Position numbers and translations under genes: made by a program
DNA from: an uncultured archaeon
GTDB lineage: Archaea; Thermoproteota; Nitrososphaeria; Nitrososphaerales; CALBXV01
NCBI GenBank assembly: GCA_937890045.1
Contig: CALBXV010000217.1
Span: forward strand, 1 to 7,013
Direction: 5' to 3'
DNA: 7,013 nt
Shown: positions 4,973-7,013 of the stretch, piece by piece
How the letters are laid out: each line of letters starts with the position of its first letter
Position numbering within the stretch: position 1 is the stretch's first letter
Notes under the pieces: model-generated
Seen by the model: the letters and a program-made list of their open reading frames with translations, nothing else
The model's database searches: none
Told to the model about the DNA's origin: nothing

Positions 4973-5166
4973 ACAACACCCCGTTTTAATTTTCTTCTTT
5001 CAGATATCATTTCTTTTGTTATCTCAGAATATGGAACTTCATAAATATCTTCCATCATTCTTCTATGTTTATCTCTACTAATCATAGCGAGATGTGCGTT
5101 TGTAGGTTTCTTCCTACGGTTGCGCAATTTACTTCGTAAAAGTTTTTTAGGTTTATATTTTTTCAT
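4969..5166 (-). CDS. 65-residue highly basic protein of unknown function
   Basis: A very basic small protein: about 22 Lys/Arg against 7 Asp/Glu, concentrated in the first 21 residues (MKKYKPKK, then RSKLRNRRKK). The C-terminal half is more mixed (YEVPYSEITKEM). The ATG at 5164-5166 has AGGAG five bases upstream. It is the first gene after the large inverted repeat and shares an ATGA overlap with the acidic 268-residue gene. The composition suggests nucleic-acid binding or association with the acidic neighbour; both ideas are inference. No family recognised. Confidence 0.8.
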   Translation of the reverse strand: MKKYKPKKLLRSKLRNRRKKPTNAHLAMISRDKHRRMMEDIYEVPYSEITKEMISERRKLKRGVV

Positions 5167-5191
5167 TTGAACTCCTATTAGTTACACTTAT

Positions 5192-5256
5192 CTCTCACTT
5201 TAAAAATAGTGGGGTGGAAAAAGAACATACTTAAAACCACCCCACTCCGGTGAGAG
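5192..5256 (-). terminator. Nested inverted repeat, probable rho-independent terminator
   Basis: On the minus strand AGTGGGGTGG (complement of 5237-5246) pairs perfectly with CCACCCCACT (complement of 5208-5217), a 10-bp GC-rich stem with a 19-base loop, followed by ATTTTTAAA. Outside this, CTCTCAC and GTGAGAG (5250-5256 and 5192-5198) form a further 7-bp stem that embraces the U-tract. It lies just after the 59-residue gene and before the 65-residue gene. The short interrupted U-tract suggests partial termination. The outer stem would hide the tract, so an antitermination or RNA-end-protection role is also possible. Confidence 0.65.
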
Positions 5257-5261
5257 AAAAT

Positions 5262-5441
5262 CTATTTTATAAAATTTTTATTACGTTTACCTAATTCAAT
5301 TAACCTTTTAAATAATACTTTAGGAACTCTGCCCTTGCGTAATTGATTATTTATAGAATCAGTATACGCGTGTAAAATAATAGTTCTATCAGAAGTAGGG
5401 CTGGATTTTCCAGCCCCATTCTTATTTTTAACTTTACCCAT
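5262..5441 (-). CDS. 59-residue basic protein of unknown function, coupled to moxR
   Basis: The frame reads MGKVKNKNGAGKSS at the start and KRLIELGKRNKNFIK at the end, with many Lys/Arg. The ATG (5439-5441) follows the moxR stop by two bases with no clear ribosome-binding site, so it probably depends on reinitiation. The GAGKSS looks like part of a P-loop but is not in a nucleotide-binding context. The codons for G-A-G-K-S-S-P form an 8-bp hairpin. The gene ends six bases before the terminator-like repeat. It could alternatively be non-coding 3' leader of moxR, but the open frame, the close spacing and the phage style favour a gene. Confidence 0.6.
   Translation of the reverse strand: MGKVKNKNGAGKSSPTSDRTIILHAYTDSINNQLRKGRVPKVLFKRLIELGKRNKNFIK
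5348..5355 (-). promoter_or_regulatory. T4-late-promoter-like octamer TATAAATA
   Basis: The only TATAAATA on the coding strand of this window occurs inside the 59-residue gene. T4 late genes use exactly this -10-like element with no -35. If active it would start transcription about 10 bases downstream and run into the inverted repeat before the 65-residue gene. In AT-rich DNA a chance match is likely, and the marine T4-like consensus may differ. Confidence 0.25.
5398..5416 (-). other. GC-rich hairpin near the start of the 59-residue gene
   Basis: GGGCTGGA-AAA-TCCAGCCC is a perfect 8-bp stem with a three-base loop, beginning about 25 bases into the gene that follows moxR. No U-tract follows on the minus strand, so it is not a standard terminator. 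It could protect the 3' end of the moxR message or modulate the coupled start. Confidence 0.5.
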
Positions 5442-5443
5442 AA

Positions 5444-6607
5444 TTAAGCTGCTTCGTTAGCTCTTTCAATTTCATCTTCATTGAACAACTCTTCATCAGA
5501 ACCATCATTGACATATTTCTGTACCAACTGTTTAATGTAAGTCCGTTCAGATTCCATTCCACCATCTTCAGAATATTGTGGGTAAACACAAACTTCAGCT
5601 GCTTCATCCAGACCAAAACCATCATACATCAACCCAGCCATTTCTACAGAAGTTCTCGTTGAAACTCCACTCGAAACTCTACCAGTTTCAGATTTTGATT
5701 CTGTCCGCGTTGCATATGCAATCTCAGCGACAGACTTTAATACATCTGAATCAACATGCGGAAACATATAACTAAGTAACCCATGCTCTTCTGTATCAGT
5801 AAGAACATCCATTTCAACAGTGATGAATCTATCCATCAAAGCTTTATCCATAACTCTGGTAGAAGTATATTCGTTACCAATGTTAGCCGTCGCTATGAAA
5901 GTAACACCTTCTGCAACTTTAACAGTTTCATTACCATCAGCTTCATCCAATCTAAGATACCTTTGACCTTCATCAAGAACTGTCATTAAGATATTCCAAG
6001 CGTCAGGATGTGCCCGACTTAATTCATCTAACAAAATAACTGCGTCAGGAGTCTGAATAGCTTTTACAAAAAGTGATTCAGAAAAGTAAGTACCTTTTGA
6101 TTTCTCAAAATGAGTATTACCAACCAAAGTTGATCGAGGATCCTGAGTAGCACCTAAGTTAAAGTAAAAGTCAGGACGATCAAGTACGTTAACTAATGAC
6201 TTAGCTGCCATAGTTTTACCACAACCGGCAGGACCTGTCATAAGAATATTCTTACCACGAACTGCTGACCTAACTAAATATTTCCACTTCAGTTCTTTCA
6301 TCACCAAACCCATAGGTTTAAGTTTATAAGAATCGTGAATGAAGTTAAGAACTTCAGCATGATCTGATGGAACATCAACTGATGATACATCAAATACAGG
6401 AACTGAAAGTGATTCAAAATTATCCATTGGTACTTTCCACCAATAGACTCTATCATTTTTTCCAATACGGCGTTCCAAAGCCATACCAGCGTTATAAGCA
6501 CCCTTACGAGTACTTGTACCTATTTCTGATGTGTATTTATTACCATCAATATCATAGGCGTTATATCGGTTTCCCGACATTTCGATTTTTACTACAGTAT
6601 TATTCAT
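5444..6607 (-). CDS. MoxR-family AAA+ ATPase (CobS-like)
   Basis: A 387-residue AAA+ ATPase. The first 115 residues form a separate, partly beta-rich N-terminal region. The ATPase core then shows Walker A GPAGCGKT (125-132), Walker B VILLDE (190-195), sensor 1 Asn242 in TFIATAN, an arginine-finger candidate Arg260 in ALMDRFI, and a sensor-2-like STRTS (Arg318). The insert around 215-235 resembles the extra beta hairpin of the MoxR/CbbQ branch. The C-terminus is acidic. MoxR proteins act as hexamers that remodel or load metal into targets together with VWA-domain partners; related genes in marine T4-like phages are often labelled cobS, although chelatase activity is not established. A VWA gene end lies upstream. 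The ATG at 6605-6607 has only a weak, distant ribosome-binding site, and a mini-ORF overlaps it. Confidence 0.93.
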   Translation of the reverse strand: MNNTVVKIEMSGNRYNAYDIDGNKYTSEIGTSTRKGAYNAGMALERRIGKNDRVYWWKVPMDNFESLSVPVFDVSSVDVPSDHAEVLNFIHDSYKLKPMGLVMKELKWKYLVRSAVRGKNILMTGPAGCGKTMAAKSLVNVLDRPDFYFNLGATQDPRSTLVGNTHFEKSKGTYFSESLFVKAIQTPDAVILLDELSRAHPDAWNILMTVLDEGQRYLRLDEADGNETVKVAEGVTFIATANIGNEYTSTRVMDKALMDRFITVEMDVLTDTEEHGLLSYMFPHVDSDVLKSVAEIAYATRTESKSETGRVSSGVSTRTSVEMAGLMYDGFGLDEAAEVCVYPQYSEDGGMESERTYIKQLVQKYVNDGSDEELFNEDEIERANEAA

Positions 6608-6651
6608 ACGTTTTTTTTCTCTCTATTGTTAATTAATTCTCTTTTTCTCAT
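6604..6651 (-). CDS. Possible 15-codon leader ORF overlapping the moxR start
   Basis: A mini-frame encodes MRKRELINNREKKNV, and its TGA stop overlaps the moxR ATG (ATGA). The predicted transcription start from the upstream promoter falls on or next to its ATG, so it would be leaderless. It would bring ribosomes to the moxR start, which has a poor ribosome-binding site. It contains A-AAA-AAC (6610-6616) in zero-frame register; a -1 shift there would read on into moxR and give an N-terminally extended protein. This could be chance in an A-rich leader. Confidence 0.3.
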   Translation of the reverse strand: MRKRELINNREKKNV

Positions 6652-6656
6652 ACTTG

Positions 6657-6685
6657 ATCTTACGAAATTCTGCGACCAAAGTCAA
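6657..6685 (-). promoter_or_regulatory. Sigma70-type promoter upstream of moxR
   Basis: The minus strand has TTGACT (6680-6685), a 17-base spacer and TAAGAT (6657-6662), matching the consensus at five of six and four of six positions with ideal spacing. A start is expected near 6649-6651, about 43 bases before the moxR ATG. It is the best promoter in the window and would suit early expression by unmodified host RNA polymerase. Confidence 0.75.
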
Positions 6686-6688
6686 GAC

Positions 6689-6708
6689 TTTTCGGATCTT
6701 TTCTGATC
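6689..6708 (-). repeat. Two tandem 10-bp GATC-containing repeats upstream of the -35 box
   Basis: GATCAGAAAA and GATCCGAAAA are adjacent direct repeats with one difference, and an A-rich run of seven lies before them. They sit just upstream of the -35 element, phased at about one helical turn, where an UP-like element or activator site would lie. Each repeat carries a GATC (Dam-type) site. Confidence 0.4.
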
Positions 6709-6715
6709 TTTTTTT

Positions 6716-6832
6716 CTAATTGTGAAATGGTGCATCATCAAGGATAAACATTATAACCGTCCAAATATATAGTATAACTATACATGCCAAACCCATTAAT
6801 ACATTTTTAGTTTTCTCTATTGCTCTTTTCAT
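6716..6832 (-). CDS. 38-residue single-pass membrane peptide
   Basis: A very short protein with a basic N-terminus (MKRAIEKTKN), one hydrophobic span at about residues 11-31 (VLMGLACIVILYIWTVIMFIL) and a short acidic tail (DDAPFHN). The charge pattern predicts an N-terminus inside. The start ATG at 6830-6832 shares its A with the TAA of the upstream VWA gene, and GGAG lies five bases before it, so translation is clearly coupled and efficient. It lies between the VWA gene and the moxR promoter. Its role is unknown; it may anchor or modulate the VWA/MoxR pair at the membrane, which is inference from position alone. Confidence 0.7.
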   Translation of the reverse strand: MKRAIEKTKNVLMGLACIVILYIWTVIMFILDDAPFHN

Positions 6833-7013
6833 TATTTCTCCAAGAATTTTTTATTCATTGTTTTGGAAACAGACATAACAGAAGTTACATCAATAAACTG
6901 TGCATCTTTACCATACATTCTATTGAAAGCTGAAGAACTATCTTGTCTTTCCCAGTCTCCACCAATGAAATAACTTAAAACTTTAATTCCACGATTACGA
7001 ATCTCTTTAACCA
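6832..7013 (-). CDS. C-terminal fragment of a probable VWA-domain (CobT-like) protein
   Basis: The last 59 residues before the TAA at 6832-6834 are visible; the rest lies beyond the window. They read like the final strands and helices of a von Willebrand factor A domain: a GIKVLSYFIGG strand, then FNRMYGKDAQFIDVTSV, then a C-terminal helix (SVSKTMNKKFLEK). The metal-binding DxSxS motif would be further upstream and cannot be checked. VWA proteins of this kind (CobT, ChlD and MoxR-associated VWAs) work with MoxR or CobS ATPases, and one of these is encoded just downstream, which supports the call. The assignment rests on pattern and context, not on diagnostic residues. Confidence 0.65.
   Translation of the reverse strand, partial: VKEIRNRGIKVLSYFIGGDWERQDSSSAFNRMYGKDAQFIDVTSVMSVSKTMNKKFLEK

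Noticed and set aside
5434..5625. Minus-strand 63-codon frame inside the end of moxR
   Set aside because: Out-of-frame shadow of the ATPase with repetitive Met/Leu/Lys composition; same for the frame at 6301-6501.
1..7013. CRISPR array, insertion sequence, integrase or attachment site
   Set aside because: No spaced repeats, transposase or integrase motifs, or duplicated tRNA end were found on either strand.

Overview
The window looks like a piece of a tailed-phage genome, most likely a T4-like marine myovirus of the cyanophage or pelagiphage type. The evidence is the low GC content, every gene on the minus strand, short gaps or start/stop overlaps between genes, many small unrecognised proteins, a tRNA gene without an encoded CCA end, and the gene content: an Hsp20 small heat-shock protein, a MoxR/CobS-like AAA+ ATPase and a staphylococcal-nuclease-fold enzyme. 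Hsp20 and a CobS-type ATPase are recurrent genes of T4-like marine phages. The host cannot be determined from this window, and no capsid, tail or replication gene is present to settle the lineage.

Layout in the direction of transcription, from high to low coordinates. (1) 7013-6716: the C-terminal end of a probable von Willebrand factor A (VWA) protein, then a 38-residue single-pass membrane peptide. (2) 6685-5262: a good sigma70-type promoter, a 15-codon mini-ORF whose stop overlaps the next start, the MoxR-family ATPase, a 59-residue protein, and a large nested inverted repeat that probably terminates transcription. (3) 5166-3054: a strongly basic 65-residue protein, a strongly acidic 268-residue protein, a 98-residue protein, a complete thermonuclease-like enzyme, and two small proteins. 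(4) 2915-320: a leader with hairpins, Hsp20, two small proteins, a J-domain protein, a 70-residue protein, and a membrane protein with a coiled coil between its membrane segments. (5) 319-1: a structured intergenic region, tRNA-Gly(UCC), and the first 18 codons of a GTG-started gene.

Two functional themes stand out. MoxR ATPases commonly work with VWA proteins as metal-chelatase-like or chaperone-like remodelling machines, and here both lie together with a tiny membrane peptide between them. Downstream, Hsp20 and a J-domain protein share one gene string, which suggests a phage-encoded protein-folding set that could hand clients to host DnaK. Most other products are unrecognised.

The most unusual non-coding signals are a competing pair of RNA hairpins inside the gene after hsp20 (one a C(UUCG)G tetraloop hairpin, the other a 15-bp long-range helix sharing the same strand), and a mini-ORF in front of moxR that carries an A-AAA-AAC slippery heptamer in the correct register. 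Several start codons were settled from ribosome-binding sites. Two genes appear to use TTG, and two others start later than the longest open frame would suggest.
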